A stretch of 64,000 nucleotides of DNA from CAWHHZ01 sp963829355 (lineage in GTDB: Bacteria; Acidobacteriota; Thermoanaerobaculia; Gp7-AA8; JAHWKK01): contig CAWHHZ010000006.1 of NCBI GenBank assembly GCA_963829355.1, positions 248,001-312,000 on the forward strand. Direction: 5' to 3'. The first letter of the stretch is position 1. The number at the start of each line of letters is the position of its first letter. Positions 1 to 12,695 of the stretch are shown piece after piece. Both the position numbers and the translations under genes were made by a program. The notes beneath the pieces are model-generated. The model saw only the letters and a list, made by a program, of their open reading frames with translations. It was not told where the DNA came from and ran no database searches.

Positions 1-1908
1 CTTCTGAGCCAGTCTGGTAACGGAATCCTCGACATCCTTCGAAGCGACCATCATCAGATCGGCGAACTCGTCGATGATGACGACGATGTAGTGCATCCGC
101 TCGAGGGCCGCAAAATCTTCTTCACTGATCCGTCCGCGGCGTACCGCCTTGTCCGGATCCTCCACCATTTCGTTGAACTGGGCGATGTTGCGGACTCCAC
201 AACTCGCCAGGAGGCGGTAGCGATTCTCCATCTCCTGAACAGTCCAGAGCAGGGCGTTCGACGCCAGCTTCGGATCGGTCACGATCGGGTGAAGAAGGTG
301 GGGGACGTCCTCATAGACCTTCAGCTCGACCATCTTCGGGTCGATCATGAGAATGCGGAGGTCTTTCGGCATCGCCTTGTAGAGCAGCGAGACGATCATC
401 GAATTCAGACCTACGGACTTACCGGCGCCGGTCGCACCCGCAACGAGAAGGTGAGGCATCTTCGCGAGGTCGGTCACGACGGGGTCGCCGTGGATGTCCT
501 TCCCGAGCGCCAGAGTCAGTAGCGATTCGGACTGTCGGAAGACTTCCGTATCGATGATGTCGCGCAGCGCGATGAGCTCCCGCTCTTTATTCGGAATTTC
601 GACTCCCACTGTGGACGAGCCGGAGATACGCTCGATCCGGATCGACTCGGCTTCCAGGGCCAGCGCAAGGTCATCCGAGAGATTCACGACTTTCGAGTAC
701 TTCACACCCGCCGAGGGCTTGAACTCGAATGTCGTGACGACCGGCCCGGGGTGATACGCCGTGACCTCGCCGTCCACGGAGAACTCTGCACAACGTTGTT
801 CGATCAGGCGACAAGTGTCCATGTAGCGCTTGTGTGCTGCTTCGTCTATCTTTTCTTCTCCCGAGCCTGGCTTCAGAAGGTTGGGAAACGGGAGTCGCTC
901 CGAGGACAGGGACTTGTTCCCACTCGCTGTCCTCGACTTGCCGTTCCGGGGCTTGAACGAGGGCGTGTCGTCGATGATCGAGCCGGAGCGTCTCACCGAT
1001 GGGATATCGAAAGCCTCCTCCGGATCGCCCTGCGGAACCGGAGTCCTCACCCTGCGTGGGCGCGGTGGAGCGGGCGGCTCATCGTAATCGAATGCAAAGT
1101 CATCCGCTCCTTCCCGGACCAGGTCCGACGCGACGCGTCTCAGCTCTGCTTTCGTTACCTTGCGAATCTGGAAGCGGCCACGTCCCCGCACCTCCCGCAC
1201 GACAGGGGCGTCGGTACCCAGTGGCTCTCCAGCTTCGAGCGGTGATACCGCTGCTGGAACCTGGTCGAGATGTTTTCTCACCACTTCACTCTTCATCCGC
1301 TCTTTCCGCCGTCGCTCGGTCAGGCGCGCCCATTGAAGGACAACCTGACGCCACAACGCGGAGAGAGCTTCACGCACCCGAAGAAAGATGTCCGCGAGAC
1401 TGATGCGAGTGGCCAGGAGAAGGCCGACGACGAAAATCGTGAGCAAGGCGATCGATGCACCGACGCCGTTCAGATTGGCGGCAACCGCGTCGCGGATCTC
1501 GCTGCCGACGTATCCTCCGCTCGGAATCAGCGAGCCTCGGTACCACCGGTCACCGATCGCGAGATCGAGCAGTGGCGGCAGCGATACCGTGAGAGTCAGC
1601 AGGCCGAGGAACTTGGTCTTCAGAAATTCGACCTCGCGCCCCCAGAAACGGTTCCATCCTACGATCAGGAGAGCCGACGGGAAAAGAAAGCTGGCCATTC
1701 CGAAGAATCCGACGAGAAGCCAGGCGAGGGTCGCACCGTAGTAACCGATGGCGTTCGAGATGTCGTCGCGGGAGGAAGTGTAGAAGGCAGAGGAATCGTC
1801 CGGATGGTAGGTCACCACCGACAGAGCGATCGTGACACCAATCGCGATGACGACGACTCCGACGAGCTCATTGCCTCGTCGGCTTTTTAGAAATTGCGAC
1901 AGCTCCAT
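1..1908 (-). CDS. ftsK: DNA translocase FtsK/SpoIIIE, C-terminus cut by window edge
   Basis: Reads leftward off the window, so only the first 636 residues are present. The N-terminus has several hydrophobic segments (roughly residues 15-35, 60-90, 110-130 and 150-175), as in the four-TM anchor of FtsK. The motor domain shows Walker A GATGAGKS around residues 490-498 and a Walker B-type stretch IVVIIDEFADLMM around residues 605-617. FtsK pumps the chromosome terminus across the division septum and activates dimer resolution. The ATG at 1908 is chosen because a strong GGGAGGGGG Shine-Dalgarno lies just upstream and the membrane domain begins right after. The C-terminal gamma DNA-reading domain is outside the window. 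Confidence 0.95.
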   Translation of the reverse strand, partial: MELSQFLKSRRGNELVGVVVIAIGVTIALSVVTYHPDDSSAFYTSSRDDISNAIGYYGATLAWLLVGFFGMASFLFPSALLIVGWNRFWGREVEFLKTKFLGLLTLTVSLPPLLDLAIGDRWYRGSLIPSGGYVGSEIRDAVAANLNGVGASIALLTIFVVGLLLATRISLADIFLRVREALSALWRQVVLQWARLTERRRKERMKSEVVRKHLDQVPAAVSPLEAGEPLGTDAPVVREVRGRGRFQIRKVTKAELRRVASDLVREGADDFAFDYDEPPAPPRPRRVRTPVPQGDPEEAFDIPSVRRSGSIIDDTPSFKPRNGKSRTASGNKSLSSERLPFPNLLKPGSGEEKIDEAAHKRYMDTCRLIEQRCAEFSVDGEVTAYHPGPVVTTFEFKPSAGVKYSKVVNLSDDLALALEAESIRIERISGSSTVGVEIPNKERELIALRDIIDTEVFRQSESLLTLALGKDIHGDPVVTDLAKMPHLLVAGATGAGKSVGLNSMIVSLLYKAMPKDLRILMIDPKMVELKVYEDVPHLLHPIVTDPKLASNALLWTVQEMENRYRLLASCGVRNIAQFNEMVEDPDKAVRRGRISEEDFAALERMHYIVVIIDEFADLMMVASKDVEDSVTRLAQK

Positions 1909-1997
1909 TCCCCCTCCCGGCACATCACGCAAAGAGCCGTTTGAGGAATGTTATCAGAAATTATGCCCGACGTGGCATCCAGGTCGCCCCGTTGAGT

Positions 1998-2118
1998 GAT
2001 CCTGAGAGGCTGTGAAGGGACGGTCGAAGGATCGCGTGAAGTCTTACTCGCCCTCGGTCCCCTCCGCAATTCACTTCGAGTCACTACGAACGCGATCCTT
2101 CGCTGCGCTCAGGATGAC
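1998..2118. repeat. Intergenic palindromic repeat, family A copy 1
   Basis: Two inverted arms, a left GATCCTGAG...CGAAGGATCGCG and a right CGCGATCCTTCG...CTCAGGATGAC, enclose about 55 bp. The inner segment (CCCTCGGTCCCCTCCGCAAT) is shared with the copy at 12457-12587. It lies in the leader between ftsK and the acyl-CoA mutase gene. The rest of 1909-2174 shows no gene. Confidence 0.85.
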
Positions 2119-2174
2119 GTCTGTTCGGTGGCCGGCGACAGGCGGAGGAAGGCTCGACGATCTGACGTGCGAGA

Positions 2175-3940
<1,766 letters not shown>

Positions 3941-3944
<4 letters not shown>

Positions 3945-4555
3945 ATGGTCTCCACAATCAATTGATCTTCGAAATCGGGCGGTCTCCGCTCGAGAAACGC
4001 AGACAGGCCCTCACGCGGAACTCCGGCTGCAAAGAGCCTTGCAAACTCCGCGCGCTCAGCGTCTTCCCCTCCCCCGCTGCGTATGAGTCGGGCCGCACTC
4101 TGCAACGCCGTCAGACTGCGCCGGTTCAGCCAGGAGCAGACCCACTCTAGCGGATCGGCAGATCGCGGAACAAGTGCGTCCGCGACTCCGCAGCGGATCA
4201 GATCATCAGCACCGAGAGGGCCCTCGTTCATCGCCAGGAGCGGAATTGCACTCCTACCAATCCTCCAGACCAGTCCGGCCATTCCATATGGACTCGAGAG
4301 ATCGATTCGGATCTCACCATCTTCCCTGATTCCGAAAAAGTCCGACAGAAGCGCCACCGCAATCGCGGACGCGGGCGCATCGGAATCGAGACACGCGATC
4401 AGCATCGACCGGCGGTCTACGATTCTCTCGAGCAGATCGTCTGAAGCGGCAGAAATCGATTCGGGACTGCAGGCGATGGTGTTTCCTGATCGGTCGAGTT
4501 GATCGAAGACGTCCGGAGTCAGGTGGCTCCGCATGAGAGTGAGTCTTGCAGCCAT
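3941..4555 (-). CDS. Degenerate crotonase (enoyl-CoA hydratase/isomerase-like) protein
   Basis: 204 residues. The C-terminal part matches the crotonase plan: GPLGADDLIRCGVADALVP corresponds to the family's 'TG..I.A.EA...GLV..VVP' segment, and the end REGLSAFLERRPPDF matches the usual 'EG..AFLEKR.P.F' tail. The N-terminal part is short, about 50 residues less than a normal enoyl-CoA hydratase, and lacks the recognisable oxyanion-hole Gly-Gly and catalytic Glu segments. It may be catalytically inert or accept an unusual substrate. Its TGA overlaps the start of the mutase gene, suggesting joint action in acyl-CoA rearrangement or a chaperone-like or structural role. The function is inferred from fold and context only. 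Confidence 0.6.
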
Positions 4556-4577
4556 CGGATGATTGTATCGTCTCGGT

Positions 4578-4635
4578 GGGCTGACGCGGGGCGCGCTTCG
4601 CGGGGCGGGCTGCGCGGAGCGCCCCGCGCCAGCCC
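4578..4635 (-). terminator. GC-rich hairpin downstream of the Ku operon
   Basis: Arms 4578-4594 and 4619-4635 (GGGCTGACGCGGGGCGC against its complement with one mismatch) give a 17-bp stem with a 24-nt loop. It lies between the end of the second Ku gene and the start of the crotonase-like gene. No T-run follows, so it is either a Rho-assisted end or an mRNA-stabilising structure. Confidence 0.4.
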
Positions 4636-4717
4636 GTCCCGCGAAACCTTGCCCCCGTTCAATCTGCGCCGTTACGTCCGACTACGAACAACCTGCACAA
4701 TCGCCGTCCGATCACGC

Positions 4718-5692
4718 TCAACTCAGCGCCTTGATCAACTCGTCCTTCGTCATCGAGCTGCGACCGGGAATGTCCTTCTTCTGCGCTTTCTCGTACAACT
4801 CGTCCTTCGTGAGCTTGCTGAGTGAGGAGCCTCCCTCGCGTTTCGAACTTTTCCTGGTGCCTGCCTTTTTCGGACTCGCGCGCACCGCCTCCCTGCCGAG
4901 GCTCTTGCGGAGTGCGGCAACCAGATCGATCACCTCTCCGCCCTCGTCCTCGTCGGCGTCTTCCGCCGGCGGCGCCTTGCTCGCCACGACTCCCTCTCCC
5001 TTCTTCTGCTTCTTCTTCGCGAGCTCGATCAAACGATCCGCATGATCATCCTCGAGGGCATCCAGATCGAGAGACTTTCTCGTCAGCTTCGTGATTGCAC
5101 TTCTGAACTTCTTCACCTCCGCCGACTTCGCCTTGCCCGCGTCGGGATCCAGATCAGAAATGTCACGCACCTCATCCTCGAACCGAAGAGTCTCGGCACG
5201 CAGCAGCCCCTTCTCAGCGATGATCGCGATCAGGTACTCCTTGCCACGCATCACGAACGTCGCAATGCCGGCTCTCTCAGTGGACTCCATCGCGTCGACC
5301 AGAAGCCTGTAGGCCTTGACGGATTCTCCGCCCGGCACCAGGAAGTAAGCGCGACGGAACAGGAGCGGATCGATACTGTCTCGCGGGACGAACTCCCGCA
5401 GATCGATATCACGTGACTTCTCGGGCTCGACCGCTTCGAGCTCCTCGTCCGTGACGGGGACGTAGCTGCCGTCTTCCATCTCGTAGCCACGGATGATCTC
5501 GTTCCAGGAGATCTCCTTGTCTTCCTTCGAGCAGAAGTATCGGCGCTCGAGAGGAGTCCCGTCCGGAGCCAACATCCGGAGACTCACGCGATTGGAGCGG
5601 TTCGCCGAGAAGAGGGCAACGGGCACACTGACGAGACCGAAAGTAATGGTACCGGACCAGAATGCGCGCGAGCGTATTGCTTTCTCAGCCAC
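4718..5692 (-). CDS. ku: Non-homologous end-joining protein Ku, with C-terminal SAP-like domain
   Basis: 324 residues. Residues 1-260 are the bacterial Ku core: the opening FWSGTITFGLVSVPVALF, the segment KEISWNEIIRGYEME, and PEKSRDIDLREFVP are family landmarks. It forms a ring that loads on double-strand DNA ends and recruits ligase LigD. The last 40 residues (LTKDELYEKAQKKDIPGRSS) form a SAP/Rho-N-like helical DNA-binding module, joined by a Lys/Ser-rich linker. The start is GTG at 5692, six bases after the TGA of the other Ku gene, with GGGAG about 12 bases upstream, so both are in one operon. No ligD is present in the window. Confidence 0.93.
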   Translation of the reverse strand: MAEKAIRSRAFWSGTITFGLVSVPVALFSANRSNRVSLRMLAPDGTPLERRYFCSKEDKEISWNEIIRGYEMEDGSYVPVTDEELEAVEPEKSRDIDLREFVPRDSIDPLLFRRAYFLVPGGESVKAYRLLVDAMESTERAGIATFVMRGKEYLIAIIAEKGLLRAETLRFEDEVRDISDLDPDAGKAKSAEVKKFRSAITKLTRKSLDLDALEDDHADRLIELAKKKQKKGEGVVASKAPPAEDADEDEGGEVIDLVAALRKSLGREAVRASPKKAGTRKSSKREGGSSLSKLTKDELYEKAQKKDIPGRSSMTKDELIKALS

Positions 5693-5698
5693 GACCGA

Positions 5699-6475
5699 TC
5701 ACGCTCCCTTCTTCCTGAGATTCTTCAGACTCGCTTCGAGCGCATCCGTGAGCGTGTCGTCCTCGGTCTTCCGCGGCCGGAACTTCTTGAGTTTTACCTT
5801 GCCTCCCGCGGCCTTGGTCTCGATCATCTCCATCACGCGCGCTCTGTATTGATCCTCCCATTCGGAGAGATCGAACTCAGCGGACAACGCTTCGACCAGG
5901 CTCTTCGCCATCTTCCGCTCCTTCTGGTCGAGGGCCCGTCCCGCCGGCTGAGGCAACTCCTCGGTCGAAACGACTTCGCCCGCATGACGGAGCGATACGA
6001 GGACCAGTCCGTCACCCTCCACGCGAAGAGCACCGACGTACGATTTCTTTCTCATGTTCCACTCGACGATTCCCTCTTTCCCTTCTTTTTCGAGGGCATC
6101 GTGAAGTGCTCGATACGAATCATCGGAATCATCGGGACCGAGAAAATACGGCCGCTCGTACCACCGGTGGTCGAGAAGATCCGGCTCGATGAAACTCGTT
6201 ACGTTCAGGTCGCGCGACTTTTCCGGCTCGAGGGACTCGAGATCCTCTTCGTCCAGGACGACGAAGGTCCCCGTCTCGATCTCGTATCCGCGGCGGACCT
6301 CGGAGGATGGGACTTCTTCATCCGTCTCGGGATTGATCATTTTCTGTTTCACAGGAACGAGATCCTTCTCATGCAGGAGACGGAAGTGAACGCCCTTGTC
6401 CTCGACCGCCGAGTACAGTTTCACCGGCACCGAGAGCTTGTCGAGCCGAATGGTTCCTTTCCATATCGCGCGCAT
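5699..6475 (-). CDS. ku: Non-homologous end-joining protein Ku (second paralogue)
   Basis: 258 residues from the chosen start; the core begins MRAIWKGTIRLDKLSVPVKL and carries PEKSRDLNVTSFIEP. It differs clearly from the downstream Ku (different loop sequences, no SAP-like tail, only a short basic end LKNLRKKGA). ATG 6475 is preferred over an upstream in-frame alternative because GGAG lies ten bases before it and the Ku fold starts there. The TGA of the small Cys-rich gene is four bases upstream. Tandem divergent Ku genes are known in some soil bacteria, where the products can form hetero-oligomers; that is an inference here. Confidence 0.93.
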   Translation of the reverse strand: MRAIWKGTIRLDKLSVPVKLYSAVEDKGVHFRLLHEKDLVPVKQKMINPETDEEVPSSEVRRGYEIETGTFVVLDEEDLESLEPEKSRDLNVTSFIEPDLLDHRWYERPYFLGPDDSDDSYRALHDALEKEGKEGIVEWNMRKKSYVGALRVEGDGLVLVSLRHAGEVVSTEELPQPAGRALDQKERKMAKSLVEALSAEFDLSEWEDQYRARVMEMIETKAAGGKVKLKKFRPRKTEDDTLTDALEASLKNLRKKGA

Positions 6476-6479
6476 ACGA

Positions 6480-6668
6480 TCACGACTCCTGCGAGGCTTC
6501 GCTGCATTCCACGCAGCGAGGCTCATGTCTCGTCACGATGACTACGCAGTGCGGGCAGGAGGGCCGGTCGCAGTCTACGCAGCGGACCTCGACCTCATAT
6601 GCATAGCCGCCGTCGCAGATGACGCACGTCTCGTCACCGGCGAGCCACCATGGTCTTGCGTTACTCAT
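6480..6668 (-). CDS. Small Cys-rich (zinc-ribbon-like) protein preceding Ku
   Basis: 62 residues with four CxxC-type pairs (CVIC, CVDC, CPHC, CVEC), a spacing expected to bind two zinc ions. It ends four bases before the Ku start, so it is the first gene of the Ku operon. The ATG at 6668 is the only ATG before the first cysteine; the ribosome site is weak, and a longer form starting at TTG 6707 is possible. I do not recognise the family. Because it is linked to two Ku genes, a role in DNA-end binding is a guess. Confidence 0.55.
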   Translation of the reverse strand: MSNARPWWLAGDETCVICDGGYAYEVEVRCVDCDRPSCPHCVVIVTRHEPRCVECSEASQES

Positions 6669-6745
6669 ATTCAAAAACGTGGGAGCAAGAGGTTTGCCGG
6701 AATGCAAGATGGCTCCGAGGTCCGAATCGGGCGAGGCCGAGATCC

Positions 6746-7222
6746 CTAAACCGGAAGCTCGTGGAGCTCGACATGGACCTTCCCGTCATCGCCGATCTCC
6801 AGGGTCGCCAGCGAAACAGGATTTCTGAATCTCCGGCGCCCGGCGCTTCCGGGATTCACATACATTCGGCCGTCCGGCTCCTCGGTCACCTTCGGCTTGT
6901 GCGAGTGGCCGTAGACGACGACGTCCACGTCGGGTGGGACGGTCGTGATTTCCGAACGGTCGTGGACCAGAAGGATTCTCACGTCGCGCCAATCGTAGAT
7001 CTGGCTCTCCGGAAGGCTTCTCAGCCGGTCGTCGTGATCGTTGTTCCCCCGCACTGCGACGACTGCGCCGATCGTACGGAGCGACTCGAGAAGCTCCATT
7101 TTGCAGATGTCACCAGCGTGAAGAATAGCCTCGCACTTCTCCAGAATCTCGACCGCTTCAGGTCGAAGAAGGTCGTGGGTATCGGATATCAAGCCAAGGC
7201 GGGGGCGTCTGTCCGGCATCAT
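6746..7222 (-). CDS. YfcE/MJ0936-type metallophosphodiesterase
   Basis: 158 residues of the calcineurin-like phosphoesterase fold. The metal-binding motifs appear in order: SDTHD (residues about 9-13), HAGDI (about 37-41), RGNNDHD (about 61-67) and YGHSHKP near residue 108. The usual 'TH.H' histidine pair is replaced by VHDRSE, so one metal ligand may differ. YfcE-like enzymes hydrolyse phosphodiesters in vitro; the physiological substrate is unknown. Two adjacent ATGs (7222, 7219) open the conserved segment; longer in-frame extensions upstream are unlikely because they overlap the receiver-domain gene. Confidence 0.85.
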   Translation of the reverse strand: MMPDRRPRLGLISDTHDLLRPEAVEILEKCEAILHAGDICKMELLESLRTIGAVVAVRGNNDHDDRLRSLPESQIYDWRDVRILLVHDRSEITTVPPDVDVVVYGHSHKPKVTEEPDGRMYVNPGSAGRRRFRNPVSLATLEIGDDGKVHVELHELPV

Positions 7223-7254
7223 ACGACGCTTTGCATTTCCCGAGCCTTCCCGTG

Positions 7255-7668
7255 CTATGCGCTCGGGCGCCTGCGGACCCGCGCGATACATCCGCTCAAT
7301 TCCTCGAGCAGCTGTTCGAGATCGACCGGTTTGGTGAGAAACGCCGCAACCGAGCGCCGGTCGAACCACTGCCAGGTATCGCGGGTCGTGCCGGTGAGTA
7401 TGATCGTCCGCTCCATGCAGGACGGATCGATCGCGCGGAGCTCCCGGAGAAACTCGTACCCGTTCATCTGCGGCATCATGAGGTCCGTGATGACGGCGTC
7501 GTGGCGCCTCCTCCGAAACGATTGCAGCGCTTCGAGCCCGTTCGGCTGGCAATCGGTACGATAGGTGTGACTCGCGAGAAGACCGCTGATGAGTCCATGC
7601 AGGGCCACCTCGTCGTCAGCAAAAAGGACGAGCGGAGATTCGGCGTCGGCCTCAGAATGCGGTCTCAT
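7255..7668 (-). CDS. Stand-alone response regulator receiver protein
   Basis: 137 residues consisting only of a CheY-like receiver domain: acidic pair Asp18-Asp19, phospho-acceptor Asp62 in VITDLMMPQMNGYEF, the switch Thr in ILTGTT, and the conserved Lys in FLTKPVD. There is no output domain, so it acts by protein-protein contact or as a phosphotransfer node. No kinase is adjacent; the only histidine kinase in the window is at 40-41 kb. ATG 7668 fits the domain boundary. The gene follows the methyltransferase gene after about 125 bases. Confidence 0.85.
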   Translation of the reverse strand: MRPHSEADAESPLVLFADDEVALHGLISGLLASHTYRTDCQPNGLEALQSFRRRRHDAVITDLMMPQMNGYEFLRELRAIDPSCMERTIILTGTTRDTWQWFDRRSVAAFLTKPVDLEQLLEELSGCIARVRRRPSA

Positions 7669-7792
7669 GCAGAGTATCTGATTTTGCAAACTCGATACCG
7701 CGCGATGCTTCAGACGGGAAAGAGGAACGCTGACGTCTCGATCGGTGAGGCCATCTTCCGCGCAACCAGAATCACGCTCGAACAGGTCCGTC

Positions 7793-8602
7793 TCAGTCCG
7801 CGGCGGGTGTGCTCGCGGGACGTCGAGCCTTCTCGGCGACCAGAAGCAGACCGGGGCCAAAAGGTATGAAAGAGAAAAGGGTGTCGATACTGAAGACGGA
7901 GCGCACGAGGCGGACGAGCCAGACCCTCTTCCCCGCGCTCGCGATCGATTTGAGCGCCGGATCGGACGTCACGTCCAGCTTCGCACGCCGCAGGTTCATG
8001 GGAAGAAGAAAGATCGTGTCGTAAATCAGAACGATCGGAAAGCCCCAGTAACGCGCGCGCCCCACTGACAGCCCAACAGCCTCGAACAAACCACTCAACT
8101 GCGAACGACTGTAGCGGCGACGATGCTCGTAGTAGTCGTCCGAAGCCGTCCACAGGATCTCCATTGCGGGTACCGTGACGACGCACCGTCCTCCCGTCCT
8201 CAGAATGCGCGCGATCTCGCGAACGGCGGCGGCGTCATCATCCAGATGTTCGAGAGTCTCACCGGACATGACACCGTCGAACGCGCCGTCACGGAACGGG
8301 AGTCGCGTGAGGTCTCCGACCACGGAATACGCGCTTCCCGACCTGGTCGCATGGAGCGCCGCTTCGAACGAGGCATCGACGCCGAAGGTCGCCATCCCCT
8401 TCCGTCGCACCTTGCCTGACAACTGGCCGAGCCCCACCGCCGCATCGAGAATGCGCGACCCGCGAGGAAGACGGTCGATCTCACGGACCAGCATCGCGAG
8501 CCGATGCTCGTGCCGCGGCCCGAACATCTCCGGCTGTGTTCCCCACTTGTGAGTTGCCACGTCGGATGAAATGCCGGCCGGAGCTGTGACCTCTCCGCTC
8601 AT
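7793..8602 (-). CDS. Class I SAM-dependent methyltransferase
   Basis: 269 residues. Motif I reads ILDAAVGLGQLSGKV, followed by an acidic strand end FGVDAS and the post-motif DGVMSGETLEHLDDD, characteristic of the Methyltransf_11/UbiE-like group. The second half carries hydrophobic helices (YWGFPIVLIYDTIFLLPM), so the substrate may be a lipid or membrane-linked sugar. Its ATG overlaps the TGA of the CAP-domain gene by four bases, indicating translational coupling in the recX-alaS-CAP-methyltransferase run. The substrate cannot be told from sequence. Confidence 0.85.
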   Translation of the reverse strand: MSGEVTAPAGISSDVATHKWGTQPEMFGPRHEHRLAMLVREIDRLPRGSRILDAAVGLGQLSGKVRRKGMATFGVDASFEAALHATRSGSAYSVVGDLTRLPFRDGAFDGVMSGETLEHLDDDAAAVREIARILRTGGRCVVTVPAMEILWTASDDYYEHRRRYSRSQLSGLFEAVGLSVGRARYWGFPIVLIYDTIFLLPMNLRRAKLDVTSDPALKSIASAGKRVWLVRLVRSVFSIDTLFSFIPFGPGLLLVAEKARRPASTPAAD

Positions 8603-9237
8603 TCAGCTCCGTAAAGTGCGACGAAGGTGTGGCCCCGCATCTCATCGGTCGGAGCCGCATCGGAGACCGCGATACCAACGGCTTCAAACGACGGAGAGAG
8701 CAGATTGTCACGGTGACCCGGTGAGCGCATCCAGGCAGCCACGACCAGTTTCGCCGAAGCGAATCCGGAGGCGAGATTCTCACCTGCCTTGCGGAAATCG
8801 TAGCCGCGCTCCTCGATCACCTCGAAAGGAACTCTGCCGTCAGGCGAGACATGTGCGAAATAGTGTTGTTCGAGCATCTCCGCGAGCCGATCACCCGCGG
8901 CCAGTGATAATCTCCGGCTGAGCCGCAGGGGCTCGAGCCCCCGTGCCGTGCGCTCACGATTCATCGCGTCGAGCAGAGCTGTCGCTGGAATCCGGCTGCG
9001 GAACACTACCGGCTCCTCCGTCTCTCTCTGACCGACTGCTCCGATCTTCAGAGAGGCCTGACCCGCGCGCAGTTCCACCTGGTTTTGACCGAGCCTGGAT
9101 TCGAGCTCCGCTGCAAGCCGCCGCATGCTCCTGTGCTCCGCGCCCCCCGCTGCCCAGGCTTGCGGTACGACGTTCGAGACGATCGCCAGCGCCATAAGAA
9201 ATCGCACCGCAGTCTTCGCCGAGCTCGTCATCGTCAT
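8599..9237 (-). CDS. Secreted CAP/SCP-domain (YkwD-like) protein
   Basis: 212 residues. A signal peptide (basic MTMTSSAK, hydrophobic core, PQAWA cleavage region) is followed by a CAP domain from about residue 85: LLDAMNRERTARGLEPLRLS, HYFAHVSPDG, GENLASG and SPGHRDNLL contain the usual conserved His and Glu positions. Such proteins are periplasmic or secreted and their activity is poorly defined. Its start is one base after the alaS stop, so expression is coupled to alaS, an odd partner. Confidence 0.85.
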   Translation of the reverse strand: MTMTSSAKTAVRFLMALAIVSNVVPQAWAAGGAEHRSMRRLAAELESRLGQNQVELRAGQASLKIGAVGQRETEEPVVFRSRIPATALLDAMNRERTARGLEPLRLSRRLSLAAGDRLAEMLEQHYFAHVSPDGRVPFEVIEERGYDFRKAGENLASGFASAKLVVAAWMRSPGHRDNLLSPSFEAVGIAVSDAAPTDEMRGHTFVALYGAE

Positions 9238-9238
9238 C

Positions 9239-11903
<2,665 letters not shown>

Positions 11904-11920
<17 letters not shown>

Positions 11921-12428
11921 TCTCTCTCTCAGCTCCCTCTGCCAAGCCGGGAGCGCGCGTGAGCTCGAAGACGGCCTTTCGGACCGCGACGGCCGGGTAT
12001 CCCCGATTCAACAGAAACCGCGCGAGCTTACTCCTCCCAACTTCAGAGGCGGGGTAGTCATTTCCATAGCGACGGGAGAGAGTCGCGATCTTCCGGAGGG
12101 CGGCCTCGCGCAGGACCTCGTCTTCGACGTCCTGGTCGAGCTCGTCCTCGAGAGCCGAAGTCGCCTCAGCGGGCCCGATTCCGAATCGTCGCAGGTCGTT
12201 CCCGATGCGGCGCCTGCCGTGCCGCCGCGACCGCGATCGTACGAACTCCCTGGCGAACCGCGCGTCGTCGATCCAGCCCTCTTCCGTGAGCCGGTGGATC
12301 GTGGTCTCGATTTCGGGCGGCGGAACGTCTCGTTTCTCCAGACGATCCCTCAGCTCATCCTCGCTGCGCCAGCGATACGAGAGGAGCCGTAGTGCAATCT
12401 GGTAGGGGTCGGCGGCCATCGCCTCCAT
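11904..12428 (-). CDS. recX: Regulatory protein RecX
   Basis: 174 residues with the three-helix repeat architecture of RecX: ALRLLSYRWRSEDELRDRL, then the signature GWIDDARFAREFVRSR, then a basic C-terminal repeat (RFLLNRGYPAVAVRKAV). RecX inhibits RecA filament growth. It overlaps alaS by 17 bases; recX-alaS adjacency is common in bacteria. Start is uncertain: ATG 12428 is used; ATG 12419 sits only two bases from a GGAGG, and an ATG at 12461 lies inside a family A repeat and is unlikely. Confidence 0.88.
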
Positions 12429-12456
12429 TGTAGGGGAACGACGAACGATGAACGCA

Positions 12457-12587
12457 GTCATCCTGAGCCGCCAGAGCGCAGCGGAGGACGGTCGAAGGAT
12501 CGCGTGGCGTCATACTTGCCCTCGGTCCCCTCCGCAATTCACCTCGAGTCATCCCGTACGCGATCCTTCGCTGGCGCTCAGGATGAC
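12457..12587. repeat. Intergenic palindromic repeat, family A copy 2
   Basis: Inverted ends GTCATCCTGAG and CTCAGGATGAC with a 55-bp middle nearly identical to the copy at 1998-2118. It separates recX from the OmpA gene and covers the likely recX promoter region. Confidence 0.88.
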
Positions 12588-12652
12588 AACATCGTGGGGT
12601 CGGTGGGCCGGAAGCCACCCGTTGAAGTCTTCGCTCAGATGACTCGATTCAG

Positions 12653-12682
12653 GTGGGCCGGCGGACTGATCCGCCGGCCCAC
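12653..12682 (-). terminator. Hairpin terminator of the ompA-like gene
   Basis: Perfect 13-bp stem, GTGGGCCGGCGGA paired with its complement at 12670-12682, and a 4-nt loop, 14 bases after the OmpA-like stop codon on the minus strand. No clear T-run follows. Confidence 0.6.
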
Positions 12683-12695
12683 AACGTGATCAGCT

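Noticed and set aside
12429..12461. An upstream ATG for RecX at 12461
   Set aside because: The ATG is part of the GTCATCC end of a family A repeat and the added residues are not conserved in RecX.
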